NCBI RefSeq assembly: GCF_000003815.2
Contig: NW_023365758.1
Location: 426,679-490,678, forward strand
Origin: Branchiostoma floridae
Lineage: Eukaryota > Chordata > Leptocardii > Amphioxiformes > Branchiostomatidae
Direction: 5' to 3'
Length of the DNA stretch: 64,000 nucleotides
Part shown: positions 40,099 to 49,645 of the stretch, one piece after another
Layout of the letters: each line of letters opens with the position of its first letter
Numbering within the stretch: position 1 is the stretch's first letter
Translations under genes and position numbers: made by a program
The notes under the pieces: generated by a model
What the model was told of the DNA's origin: nothing
The model's database searches: none
The model's input: the letters and a program-made list of their open reading frames with translations, nothing else

Positions 40099-40986
40099 CT
40101 ATGAAGTGTGTTTGACCAAGTGTTTCGTTAGATACCTTTTGTCCGTAGCAGAATAGTCACATTGGTCACATTTGTATGGTTTCTCACCTGTATGTTTCAT
40201 CATATGTAGGGATAGGTGAGACCTGCGAGCAGTCCTGTATCCACACTCTCCACACATGAAGGGTTTTTCTCCGGTGTGTGTAGCCATGTGTCGGTACAAA
40301 TAGCTTTTCTTTGCAGCAGAATAGTCGCACTGGTCACATTCATAAGGTTTTACGCCTGTATGTGTTCTCATATGTACGGCTAAGGAAGACCTATCAGCCG
40401 TCCTGTATCCACACTCTCCACACATGAAGGGTTTTTCGCCGGTGTGTTTAGCCACGTGTCGATCCAAATCAGATTTCCGTGCAGAAGAATAGTCGCACTG
40501 GTCACACTTGTAGGGTTTCTCGCCTGTATGTCTTCTCATATGTTCGGTTAGGTGAGACCTGACAGCCGTCCTGTATCCGCACTCTCCACACATGTAGGGT
40601 TTCTCTCCGGAGTGTCTAGCCATGTGACTGTCTAAATTGCATTTCTGTGTCGCAGAATAGTCACACTGGTCACATTTAAAGGGTTTCTCTCCAGTATGTT
40701 TTCTTGTATGCTTTAATAGATCAGCCTTTGAGGCTGTTCTATAGTCACATTCAGTACAAGCAAAGCGTTTATCCACAGTACGTTTCACCGCAAACCTGTC
40801 CGTCTGGTCTGTTCGACTCTGTGAGGGAGGATTGTCAGATTCTACTCCGCCATTTGCTCCGCATGGGTTGTCCCCTTCCTCGTCCTGCTGCCTTCCCGTG
40901 TCTGATGTCTCGATGCTGTTTGTCTCGTCCCCAGGGTGTACAGTTGGCTGATCGTTCATAGCAGTCCGACTGCTTCCTCCATCCAT
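40099..40986 (-). CDS. C2H2 zinc-finger protein 8' (295 aa, 8 fingers), intact
   Basis: Copy of gene 8 with ATG 40986 after acceptor GTTTTCAG. The acidic head (MDGGSSRTAMNDQP, NPPSQ) is followed by eight intact alternating fingers ending KHLVKHTS. It is one residue shorter than gene 8 because the last finger has the normal His spacing. Changes from gene 8 include YLYRHMATH in finger 6 and helix positions in fingers 4 and 7. Exon 1 is at module 10 (42.10 kb). Confidence 0.88.
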   Translation of the reverse strand: MDGGSSRTAMNDQPTVHPGDETNSIETSDTGRQQDEEGDNPCGANGGVESDNPPSQSRTDQTDRFAVKRTVDKRFACTECDYRTASKADLLKHTRKHTGEKPFKCDQCDYSATQKCNLDSHMARHSGEKPYMCGECGYRTAVRSHLTEHMRRHTGEKPYKCDQCDYSSARKSDLDRHVAKHTGEKPFMCGECGYRTADRSSLAVHMRTHTGVKPYECDQCDYSAAKKSYLYRHMATHTGEKPFMCGECGYRTARRSHLSLHMMKHTGEKPYKCDQCDYSATDKRYLTKHLVKHTS

Positions 40987-41104
40987 TTCTGAAAACAACA
41001 GTTAATAATCCAAAATTAAAATAAACATTGCTATGCTATGCTATCTAAACCCACCTTCTTGCCCTGGAACAGTGATACATATAATATATCCCTTATCAAT
41101 CGAT

Positions 41105-41162
41105 CACACACACACACATACACACAAACACACACACGTGCACACACACACGCACACACTCA
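41105..41162. repeat. CA microsatellite in intron 1 of gene 8'
   Basis: Interrupted (CA)n, counterpart of 27033-27088. Confidence 0.85.
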
Positions 41163-41248
41163 AACAAGTGTGAGGAAACCTATTGCATTGCTTTTATTGT
41201 ATAAGTTCATTGTAAATCTCGGCGCCATTCAGTTTTTATCTTCAAGGC

Positions 41249-41621
41249 TAGCCTGGATACCATACCCCAACCTCAAAAATATCTTTCGTGTTGGGGTCTG
41301 GCAGGATGGCTGTAGAAAAGTTCTCGAAGGCCCTTGATCAGAGGGAGGAGAACCTAGGATTGATGACCACTCTCCACAGGTAGCCAGCTACAACACACCA
41401 CAGTTGGTCAGTGTTACTGTTATGGATTCAAAAAATACAGTTGGGGGTCTTTAACCAATCATGGTAGGGTGTAATTACTTCCTGCTGATCCTGCTGCTGT
41501 TCTATTGGTGGAGTTTTTTGCCCACTATTTGAGGCAAAATTGAGAAGCCAGCCTATGCCATCCAGCCAGACCCCTACATGATAGATACATGAGATCGGGC
41601 TGGGGTTTGGTAACCAGGCTA
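41249..41621. mobile_element. TIR element (MITE, 373 bp) with 9-base target duplication
   Basis: The ends TAGCCTGGATACC (41249) and GGTAACCAGGCTA (to 41621) are inverted copies; similarity continues inward through the words CATACCCCAAC and AAACCCCAGC. CTTCAAGGC flanks both sides (41240-41248 and 41622-41630), and occurs once in unit 2 (about 27165-27173), which is the empty site. A 9-base target is compatible with Mutator-like elements, but the assignment is tentative. No open frame of note. Confidence 0.85.
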
Positions 41622-41991
41622 CTTCAAGGCAGACTTGCTACACGTTTTATCAATCGTATTTGTTAATCTGTATGTACATTCAATCACTTAATCTTTGTAT
41701 GTTAGAATTTCGATTATTTACCTGTTTTCAATCACTTTATGTATTTGATTTTTTTTCACTTGCATTTAGCCCCATATGGGCATGAATTTACAATAAAACC
41801 TTATTAGTATCAATGAATAAACCGATTAGTAACTACTGCTACTACATCCACAAACCGTGACGAACACCCATAAATCGTAACTAATTAACACACATACACA
41901 AGGATAAAATCCAGAAACGTACAAAGCAAGGCATTGTGAAACTGTGACATCTAGTCCTTGTCAATGTCCACAATTAGTTTACATCGCAATT

Positions 41992-42248
41992 CCCCCCACC
42001 CCCATACAAATCGATCACTATAAATTGTCCAGTAAACTAACCTCTGTTTTCTAATGATTTAGCAGACGAAGAGAATAAAAGACAGTTAATACATGTCTTA
42101 CCTACCGGCTGATAGTGTTGTTTAGTTGCTGAGGTGTTGAATCGACGTTGAAACGACCCCCAAATGGCAAGGAATGTGTTACCCGACTATTCAAAATGGC
42201 GGACACTCTGAGCTAGGAGGTGGAAGGTCAGAGTTCATATACCTGATG
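41992..42248 (-). promoter_or_regulatory. ZNF promoter module 10, exon 1 of gene 8'
   Basis: Minus-strand order: CAGGTA (complement of 42240-42246), AGGTGGAAGGTCAGAG (plus 42218-42233), AAAATGGCGG (42193-42202), exon 1 end at 42102 (GGTAG|GTAAGACA), and the C-run (41992-42003, here CCCCCCACCCCC) with AAATCGATCAC. Confidence 0.8.
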
Positions 42249-42249
42249 T

Positions 42250-42312
42250 TACACACACACAAACACATAGACGCACACACACGCACACCTACCACACATT
42301 ACACACACACAT
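42250..42312. repeat. CA microsatellite at the deletion junction
   Basis: (CA)n joins the upstream edge of module 10 directly to sequence that in unit 2 lies inside intron 1 of gene 5' (CACACATTACACACAC). Confidence 0.75.
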
Positions 42313-42341
42313 CACAGGTTAGACATCCAGGTAATAAGATA

Positions 42342-42501
42342 CGCCAAAAAGTAGTTACTCAAGCAACTGGATATGGTTTTGAAAACGGTCAGACGTTTCG
42401 GATAGAATCCACGGTGCATCCACTATCCTTCATCAGTGATATCTGAAACGTCTGACCGTTTCAAAACCGTATCCAGTTGCTTGAGTAACTACTTTTTGGC
42501 G
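42342..42501. mobile_element. Complete foldback element (CGCCAAAAAGTAGTTACTC arms)
   Basis: Two arms of about 60 bases (42342-42405 and 42442-42501) are near-perfect inverted copies, with a short loop of about 35 bases (ATCCACGGTGCATCC...TTCATCAGTG). It has no coding capacity. It lies at the junction where the third gene of unit 3 is missing and may have taken part in that rearrangement. Fragments: 1-35, 420-465, 4241-4355. Confidence 0.8.
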
Positions 42502-42745
42502 AACATGTCATGTATATTCAATAACTATCTTTACATCTATCTTTATATTTACATCTATTTTTTAACATGTAGGCATGGGCTTACTAGTGAGTTGCTGTTC
42601 ATATGCGGCGAGGATGAGATGAGAGAGAGATGCTGTTCTCTGGATGGTGCTTCTTAGTTGTTGTATCTTCACTGGCATTTGTATCCAGGACTTTACTCAT
42701 ACGTGTTTTGACAGAAAATGCTTCCTCCATTTACGTCGTCATGCC

Positions 42746-43668
42746 ACCCCCCTCCCCTTAGAAATCGAACAGACTTTCTTGAAGAAACATTAATGTACGA
42801 AAGAATTAATTATTAGAAAGCGAAGTTTAGACAGGTAGTGCCATTTACCTACCGGTTTATGGTGCTGATTAATTGCTTATGCGTTGAATTCTCTTTAAAC
42901 TGGCAAAACTGGAACCATGCATGTTACTCCGACAAATCAAAGACAAAGTGGCGAGTGAACTAGATTGTACAGGAGTGAACCAGAATGTATAGGAGTTAAT
43001 CAGAGGGTACAGGAGTGAACCAGAGTGTATAAGAGTGAACCAGAGTGTACAGGAGTGAACTAGATTGTATAAGAGTGAACCAGAGTGTACAGGAGTGAAC
43101 TAGATTGTACAGGAGTGAATCAAGAGTATATAGGAGTGAACCCGAGTGTATATGAGTGAATCAGAGTGTACAGGAGTGAACCAGATGGTATAGGAGTTAA
43201 CCAGAGTGTACAGGAGTGAACCAGAGTGTATAGGAGTGCACCAGAGTGTACAGGAGTGAACCAGAGGGTACAGGAGTGAACCAGAGGGTACAGGAGTGAA
43301 CCAGAGGGTACAGGAGTGAACCAGAGGGTACAAGAGTGAACCAGAGTGTACAAGGGTGAACCAGGGGGTACAAGAGTGAGCCAGACTGTGTATTGGAGTG
43401 AACCAGGGTGTACAGGAGTGAACTAGAGTGTACAAGAATGAACTGAAGTGTACAGAGAGTACACGGGTTTGCAGGACTGTTACAGTTATGCAGTGGATGA
43501 ATGAAAGTAGAGTAAGTATGGGGTGTATAACAGCCTATGTTAATTTGCCACGTACTCATTAGCATGTGTTTATTTGCATACTGTTGATTTGCATATATGG
43601 GACAGAACCATGCTCCCGGTACCCCTACAGCGCTATGAAAGGTCGATGGTAGAGTTGATGTACCTGAT
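42746..43668 (-). promoter_or_regulatory. ZNF promoter module 11: orphan and interrupted
   Basis: It keeps the C-run (42746-42757), the donor (exon 1 end 42849, GGTAG|GTAAATG) and exon 1 sequence to about 42945. The expected AAAATGGCGG is broken (AAAGACAAAGTGGCG, 42946-42955), and a minisatellite of about 500 bases follows. The upstream half with AGGTCGATGGT (43639-43649) and CAGGTA (complement of 43661-43667) resumes at about 43600. The gene it served (a copy of 31524-32537) is gone. Confidence 0.75.
42955..43460. repeat. 20-bp minisatellite (GTACAGGAGTGAACCAGAGG)
   Basis: About 25 tandem copies of a 20-base unit with point variants (AGGAGTGAACCAGAG(G/T)GTA). Because 20 is not a multiple of three, all three minus frames stay open for long stretches; the resulting Val-His-Ser-Thr-Leu-Trp-Phe peptides are artefacts. 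The repeat may have grown from the GGCG(A)GTGAAC sequence of the promoter itself. Confidence 0.95.
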
Positions 43669-43675
43669 TATCCCA

Positions 43676-44278
43676 TTCTGTTTTAACCTATAAAAACTTT
43701 AACACTGCGCTCAAACAACGCTTTCAAAACAATTCTTGGCTTGTCTTCAAAACGTATGGACTACAACATCTGTGTATGACTTTCCACATACACGGTGCTT
43801 TCTTGTTATATCATTCTATCACCCTCTGTGCACATAGATGGCATGCATAAACAACACATTGCAAGCAACAAAGTTGGTTTTATTTTTCCTTCTGATTTGA
43901 ATTATGAGATTGCTATGATAAAAGTAATCGAAATAGATAAAACACATAAGCGTTTGCTAATATGTAACAACGAAATAGAGTAAAAAGTCAATCACATTGT
44001 GTTATATTAAGCTCCTTGGTTATATTGACGTTTGCCTAGCTATAAATAAACCTATATTTTCAGCTAAAATATCAGTATCAATTCTTTCCTACAGAAGTCA
44101 TACATACTTTTATATAGGAAATTGTCATCAGATTTTGACATGCAATATCTATATTTGCAATAGTAACATTCAATGGAATTAGTTAATAGATATGGTATAT
44201 ACAAGGGGCGTTCACAATGTTGGGGGCCTCAACGGAAAGTGGTAAATCTCACAGTGCATAGTAGGGGTGGGTACCGGT
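43676..44278. other. 3' flank of the unit 4 chain gene
   Basis: Matches 18780-19340 and 33530-34110. A minus-strand AATAAA at 43883-43878. The left end of a hAT-like MITE (TAGGGGTGGGTACCGG, from about 44263) runs into the gap. Confidence 0.55.
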
Positions 44279-44378
44279 NNNNNNNNNNNNNNNNNNNNNN
44301 NNNNNNNNNNNNNNNNNNNNNNNNNNNNNNNNNNNNNNNNNNNNNNNNNNNNNNNNNNNNNNNNNNNNNNNNNNNNNN
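44279..44378. other. Assembly gap (100 N)
   Basis: Unknown sequence. The gap falls inside the hAT-like MITE whose complete copy is at 34100-34346. Confidence 0.98.
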
Positions 44379-44820
44379 AGCAAAAAAGTGGGTTTTATTT
44401 TCCCTTCGGATTGAAATTAGGAAATGCCTTGGTTAAAGGTTTTCGAAATGGTAAAACCCCTTAGGGTTTTGTTAATTTGTACCCCCGAAATGGGGTAAAA
44501 AGTCACCCCCCTTGGGTTATTTAAACCCCCTGGGTAAAATGGCCTTTTCCCCACCTAAAAAAAACCCTTTTTTTTCGGCAAAAAATCCGGTTCAATTTTT
44601 TTCCCACGAAAGTCAAACATCTTTTTATAAAGAAAATTGCCACCAAATTTTGCCACCCAAATTTTTTTTTTCCAATGGTACCTTCCAAGGGAATTGGTTA
44701 AAAGATTGGGAAAAACCAGGGGGGTTTCCAAATTTGGGGGGCCCCAAGGAAAAGGGGAAAATCCCCCAGCCCATAAAAGGGGGGGGTCCCGGGGTAAAAG
44801 GATTTTTGCCCCCCCCCCCC
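44379..44820. other. Probable corrupted duplicate of 43864-44280 (assembly artefact)
   Basis: Read side by side, this stretch follows 43864-44280 word for word, but with bases replaced by runs (for example AGCAAAAAAGTGGGTTTTATTT against AGCAACAAAGTTGGTTTTATTT). It is full of G, C, A and T homopolymers, as in the poor tail of a Sanger read. It should not be annotated. The open frames here are meaningless. Confidence 0.8.
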
Positions 44821-44826
44821 CCCCCC

Positions 44827-45880
44827 CGCGGAATCACTAGCGATCTCGCCCCCCCCGGGGCGAAATCACTAGCGATCTCGCCCTCCCCGGCTAGTGATCT
44901 CGCCCCCCTACCTCGCCCCCCTTTAACGATTTCGCCCCCCCCAAAAAAAACGGGTTTACATGACATTTTAGAAGTTGATTGGTATAAATCACAAAATGCA
45001 GTTTCAGAATGATATAAGTACACGAGTTTGATACATAACTCCATTCATAGTATCAATATTAATGTAATTACATGGTAATAAGATAGTTGAACTTGTTTCA
45101 GGCAAGGAGGGTTGGGTCCCTTGTATTCCCATTATTGCATATACCTGAGTCTTGACATAAGATGTATTTCATTGTATTCACCTGTCCTCAAGCAACCTAT
45201 ATATCTCCAATATGAAGTCTCTACCATGAAGTGACCACAAAAGAACTATGTAATGTGTTTATTAATTATGCAAATATTAGGTATTAATTAGAATAACGCA
45301 CATCTTGGTATATGCACCTGGCCAAGGGATATCTTCACCTCCAACATGACTGTTTTTTCTAGTATTTAGGAAATGATGCATTTACCCGTGTTTCTTAAGA
45401 CTGGTACTTTACCAGTGTTTGTGTAGCATTTAGGCTATATCAACTATATCAACTTGCGCGTAGATAGTGTTTATAATGAGAAACTATTATTCACGTGTGT
45501 TTTTGTTAGTGCTTTGGAAATGTTTCCAGCACAAGAAAGAAAACACTGTGACAAATTGAAAACATATAGCTGACGTATTCCGTACCATAGACGGTGTTGA
45601 TTTATACGTTGGCAGTAGCACTGTTTTTATGCCACCTCAGCTGCAAAAATGGTCTTTTCATTTCAATGTCAGGTTTTCACCGAACAATATAGTATCGACT
45701 TTCGAGGTATGACATCTTACCATGATAATAAGGTGCCATATAGGTACAAGATAACACGCCATATACGTTACTCCCCAGGTACCCAGGTACCAGGTATCGC
45801 ACCTGTAATATGTAGTAACCAGCTGCTCTTTGGGGGGGGGGGGGGCGAAAACGCTAAAGGGGGGCGAAAACGCTAGTGGG
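44827..45880. mobile_element. Possible DNA transposon with CTAGCGATTTCGCCCCC-type ends
   Basis: The left side carries several direct copies of CACTAGCGATCTCGCCCCCC (about 44835-44940). The right side carries the complement type (GGGGGGCGAAAACGCTAGTG, about 45830-45878). Between them lie about 880 bases of ordinary, AT-rich sequence without a long open frame. Both ends are partly in poor-quality sequence, so the limits are uncertain and no target duplication could be read. Confidence 0.5.
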
Positions 45881-46387
45881 GGGGGGGGGGGGGGGGTGGA
45901 AAAACCCCCCGGACCAAAATGTTTTTTCTTGTTCAAACGGGCCCAAAAACCGGACCTGAAAAAAATCAATGGGGCGGATTTGGGGGACCCAAATACATTG
46001 CCAGGGTTCCCCTTTTGGGGGGCTTTCCCCAAGGGAAAAAAAACAAGTAAATGCCGTAAAGGAAAAAGGGTCCCAAATCCCCCCCAAATTTTTTTTTAAA
46101 AAAAACCCCCCCCAAAAACCCCCCTTCTGCTAAAAACGGCGAAACCATCTATCAAAAAAAAAGTTCTTGTTCAACCGGGCCCAAAACCCCGACAAAAAAA
46201 TCCCCTTTGCAGAAATGGCCCCTTTGGAAGGGGGCCCCAAAGTTTTCCAAAGACCCGGACCAAATTTTTGATCCCCCCCCCCCCCCCCTGGAGGGCTTCC
46301 CCCCCGGGGGTTTAGCCCTGTATCGGTCTAAAGCCCCCCCTAACCCCGTTGGGTATCCCCCCCGGTCCCATTTATATGGGTTCCAGC
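45881..46387. other. Probable corrupted sequence (poor base calls) over a ZNF 3' region
   Basis: The segment 45900-46080 shadows the MITE region 19330-19480, and 46300-46387 shadows the decayed finger tail near 20330-20400, both with added homopolymer runs. It probably covers the true 3' flank of the chain gene, but the base calls are not usable. Confidence 0.75.
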
Positions 46388-46487
46388 NNNNNNNNNNNNN
46401 NNNNNNNNNNNNNNNNNNNNNNNNNNNNNNNNNNNNNNNNNNNNNNNNNNNNNNNNNNNNNNNNNNNNNNNNNNNNNNNNNNNNNNN
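46388..46487. other. Assembly gap (100 N)
   Basis: Unknown sequence. It interrupts the last visible coding exon of the chain gene, in the fifth finger of that exon. Confidence 0.98.
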
Positions 46488-47130
46488 CTCATATGTACCT
46501 TTAGGGAAGACTTGGTGCCGGGCCTGAATTCGCACTCTCCGCACACGTACCGTTTGTCTTCGGCGTGTTTAGCCATGTGCTGACCCAGGTTGCTTTTTGA
46601 TGCGCCAGAATAATCGCACTGGTCACACTTGTAGGGTTTTTCGCCCTTGTGTCTTCTCATATGTTCCGTTAGGTGAGACTTCATAGCAGTCCTGTATTCG
46701 CACTCTCCACACTTGTACGGTTTTTCGCCTGTGTGTTGAGCCATGTGATATTTAAAAGTACTTTTTTCTGCAGCAGAATAGTCGCACCTGTCACATTTAT
46801 AGGGTTTCTCGCCGGTATGTCTCCGCGTGTGTCTCACGAATTTATCCTTTTTGGTTGTCGTGTAGCTACATTCCGTACACTCGAAGCGATGGTCCTCAGT
46901 ACGTTTCACCTTACTCCTGTCAGTCTGCTCTTTTCCACCCTGTGCGGGAGATTCTTCTCGTCCCCGTTTTTTTGTGTTTTTGTTGATCGGCCATGGGGTA
47001 TGACGAAAGTCCTCCCCTTCTTTGTCCTGCTGCCTTTCAGTGTCCAAATTTTGGTTGATGCTTGTCTCCTTCCTAGTTTGTACGGCTTGCTGTTCGTTCA
47101 TAGCAATGTCACAGCTTCTCTCGTCCATTT
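46488..47130 (-). CDS. Fourth coding exon of the unit 4 chain gene (type II head, 4+ fingers, partial)
   Basis: The exon begins at 47130 after CTGTTGTTTCAG, reading AA-ATGGACGAG. Type II head with KNTKKRGREE and a shortened HPSAQ region (ESPAQGG), then four complete fingers and part of a fifth before the gap. Fingers 2-5 carry the shared block AEKSTFKYHM / AMKSHLTEHM / SGASKSNLGQHM / HAEDKR. The last bases before the gap (EFRPGTKSS) look affected by poor calls. Probably the terminal coding exon, by analogy with 20424 and 35077. Confidence 0.65.
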
Positions 47131-47861
47131 CTGAAACAACAGGGAGTCATTCAAAATGAAATATAACAATTGACCGTAGGTAACATACTCTGTAACGTTA
47201 TTATGGTTTCTATGTCGGTTGTGTTGTCTTCTGTTGTGCGTGACAATGTGTTTATATCGCATACAGAACACATCACCTCGACTTATACCAAAAACATATC
47301 TCTTGGCTGGACTTCACGAACGAAGATCATCTAGGGGTTTGGTCCACGTCGGCCACATGCTCGTTGATGGCCAGTCAGTCACCAAATACGTACTTTAAAG
47401 CTAACGTACCTATTGCTGTCAAATGCAAAACAAAATCCTGTGCGCATCAACATCAAAATCAGGGTCTGAAAAGATCGACGCCAAATGAAATAACTCAAAA
47501 TTGTCAGGGATACCTCAAACAGCTGGTCCAAGACGCCAGCTGTTGTCGTTACATCACACATAATACCACGAACATCTAGTCAATTACGTTCAGGGATTCC
47601 TCTATCACGACAGCTATGGTGTACATTAGGCAACATATAACCCACCCTATCTGCTTGGAAACAAGCTGATTACGAAATGCCAAAACCGCAGTGGTCCACA
47701 ATACCTAAAATATAGGGGTGATTTCTGAAATTATGACATCGATTATAACAACAGCTACTGCGACAAAAAGGAAATGCATCATCGCGCAACTGAGTACAGA
47801 CGACATGCCAAACCACACACTAGTAGTAAAACATTCGATGCAAAGAAAGACGGTTTCTCAC
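47131..47861 (-). other. Predicted phase-1 intron 4 of the chain gene
   Basis: Donor CATACAG|GTGAG (intron from 47861), acceptor TTTCAG (47131), 731 bases, homologous to 35955-36694. No promoter module. Confidence 0.65.
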
Positions 47862-49196
47862 CTGTATGTTTCCTCATATGTACGGTTAGGCCCGACGTGT
47901 CAGCCGACCTGTATCCGCACTCACCGCACATGTAGGGTTTCTCTTCGGTGTGTTGAGCCATGTGTTGGTTTAAATTGCTTTTCACTGCAGCAGAATAGTC
48001 GCACTGGTCACACTTGTAAGGTTTCTCACCTGTGTGTGATCTCATATGTACGGTTAAATAAGACCTGTCAGCCGTCCTGTATCCACACTCTCCACACATG
48101 TAGGGTTTTTCTCCGCTGTGTGTAGTCATGTGTCGGTCTACTTGGCTTTTCCTCGCAGCAGAATAACCGCACTGGTCACACTTATAAGGTTTCACACCTG
48201 TATGTGTTCTCATATGTACTTTTAAGGAAGACTTGGCGGCCGTCCTGAATTCGCACTCTCCGCACACGTACCGTTTGTCTTCGGCGTGTTTAGCCATGTG
48301 CTGATCCAGGTTGCTTTTTGATGCGCCAGAATAATCGCACTGGTCACACTTGTAGGGCTTCTCGCCCTTGTGTCTTCTCATATGTTCCGTTAGGTGAGAC
48401 TTGATAGCCGTCCTGTATTCACACTCTCCACACTTGTACGGTTTTTCGCCGGTGTGTTGAGCCATGTGATAGTTAAAATTTCTTTTTCGTGTTGCAGCAT
48501 AGTCGCACTGGTCACACTGTAAAAGTTTCACACCTGTGTGTCTTCTCATATGTACTTTTAAGGAAGACTTGGCGGCCGTCCTGAATCCGCACTCTCCGCA
48601 CACGTACCGTTTGTCTGCGTGTTTAACCATGTGCTGATCTAGGTTGCTTTTTGATGCGCCAGAATAATCGCACTGCTCACACTTGTAGGGTTTTTCGCCC
48701 GTGTGTCTCCTCATATGTTCCGATAGGTGAGACTTCATAGCCGTTCTGTATCCGCACTCACCACACATGTAGGGTTTCTCACCCGTGTGTTGAGCCATGT
48801 GATATCTAAAAGTACTTTTTCCTGCAGTGGAATAGTCGCACCTGTCACATTTATAGGGTTTCTCGACGGTATGTCTCCGAGTGTGTATCACGAATGTATC
48901 CTTTTTGGTTGTCGTGAAGTCACATTCCGTACACTCGAAGCGATGGTCCTCGGTACGTTTCACCTTAATCCTATCGGTCTGCTCTTTTCCACCCTGTGCG
49001 GAAGGATGACAAGATTCTTCTTCTCGTCCACGTTTTTTTGTGTTTTTGTTGATCGGCCATGGGATATGACGAAAGTCCTCCCCTTCTTTGTCCTGCTGCC
49101 TTTCAGTGTCCAAATTCTGGTTGGTGCTTGCCTCCTTCCTAGTTTGTACGGCTTGCTGTTCGTCCATAGCAATGTCACAGCTTCTCTCGTCCAATT
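47862..49196 (-). CDS. Third coding exon of the chain gene (type II head without ATG, 13 fingers)
   Basis: The exon runs from 49196 (TTTCAG|AA-TTGGACGAG) to the donor at 47862, 1335 bases, exactly 445 codons. The family ATG is TTG here, which fits use only as an internal exon (joined reading E-L-D-E-R). The next Met is ten residues on (MDEQQAVQ). Type II head with KNTKKRGREEE and HPSAQ, then 13 alternating fingers. Fingers 3-5 and 7-9 are two copies of the same three-finger block (SHLxEHM / SGASKSNLDQHM / YVCGEC), so the exon grew by internal duplication. A one-residue-short linker (HADKR) occurs in finger 4. It ends at the linker donor CATACAG|GTGAG; read on, it stops after SFFASNVLLLVCG and some 15 residues. 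Confidence 0.75.
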
Positions 49197-49645
49197 CTGA
49201 AACAACAGGGAATCATTCGAAATGATATATAGCAATTGACCGTAGGTAACATACTCTGTGACGTTATTATGGTTTCTATGTCGGTTGTGTTGTTTTCTTT
49301 GGTGTCCACGACGCCAGCTGTTGTCGTTACATCACACATAATACCACAAATATCTATTCAATTACGTTTAGGGTTTCCTCTATCGCGACAGCTGTTGTGT
49401 ACATTAGACAACACATAACTCACCCTATCTGTTTGGAGACAAGCTGATTGCGAAACTGCGAAACCACATTGCCTGGTCCACAATGACAAATTTATAGGGG
49501 TGATTTCTGAAATTATGACCACGCCTTATAACCACAGATACCGCGAAAAAAAGAACGTGCATCATCGCACAACTAAGTACAGACGACATGGCAAACCACA
49601 TACTTGTAGTGAAAACATTCCATGCAAAGAAAGACGGTTTCTCAC
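49197..49645 (-). other. Predicted phase-1 intron 3 of the chain gene
   Basis: Donor at 49645, acceptor TTTCAG ending 49197, 449 bases. Homologous to the other linker-donor introns; no promoter module. Confidence 0.65.

Larger units (their letters stand above)
33530..43675. repeat. Tandem segmental duplication, cassette unit 3
   Basis: Copy of unit 2 in the same order and orientation: two-exon gene (35077-37661), 8-finger gene (40099-40986), then only the promoter of the third gene. Differences from unit 2 are the absence of both LINE fragments, a 373-bp TIR element at 41249-41621, loss of the 12-finger gene between modules 10 and 11, and a minisatellite in module 11. Confidence 0.8.

Noticed and set aside
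43100-43565. Long repetitive minus-strand frames (His-Ser-Cys-Thr-Leu-Trp-Phe type) that could look like a repeat protein
   Set aside because: The 20-base minisatellite keeps all three frames open. There is no promoter or splice context, and the repeat interrupts a promoter module.
44512-46544. Several overlapping frames and very G/C-rich blocks between 44.4 and 46.5 kb
   Set aside because: They fall in sequence that looks like corrupted base calls next to N gaps.
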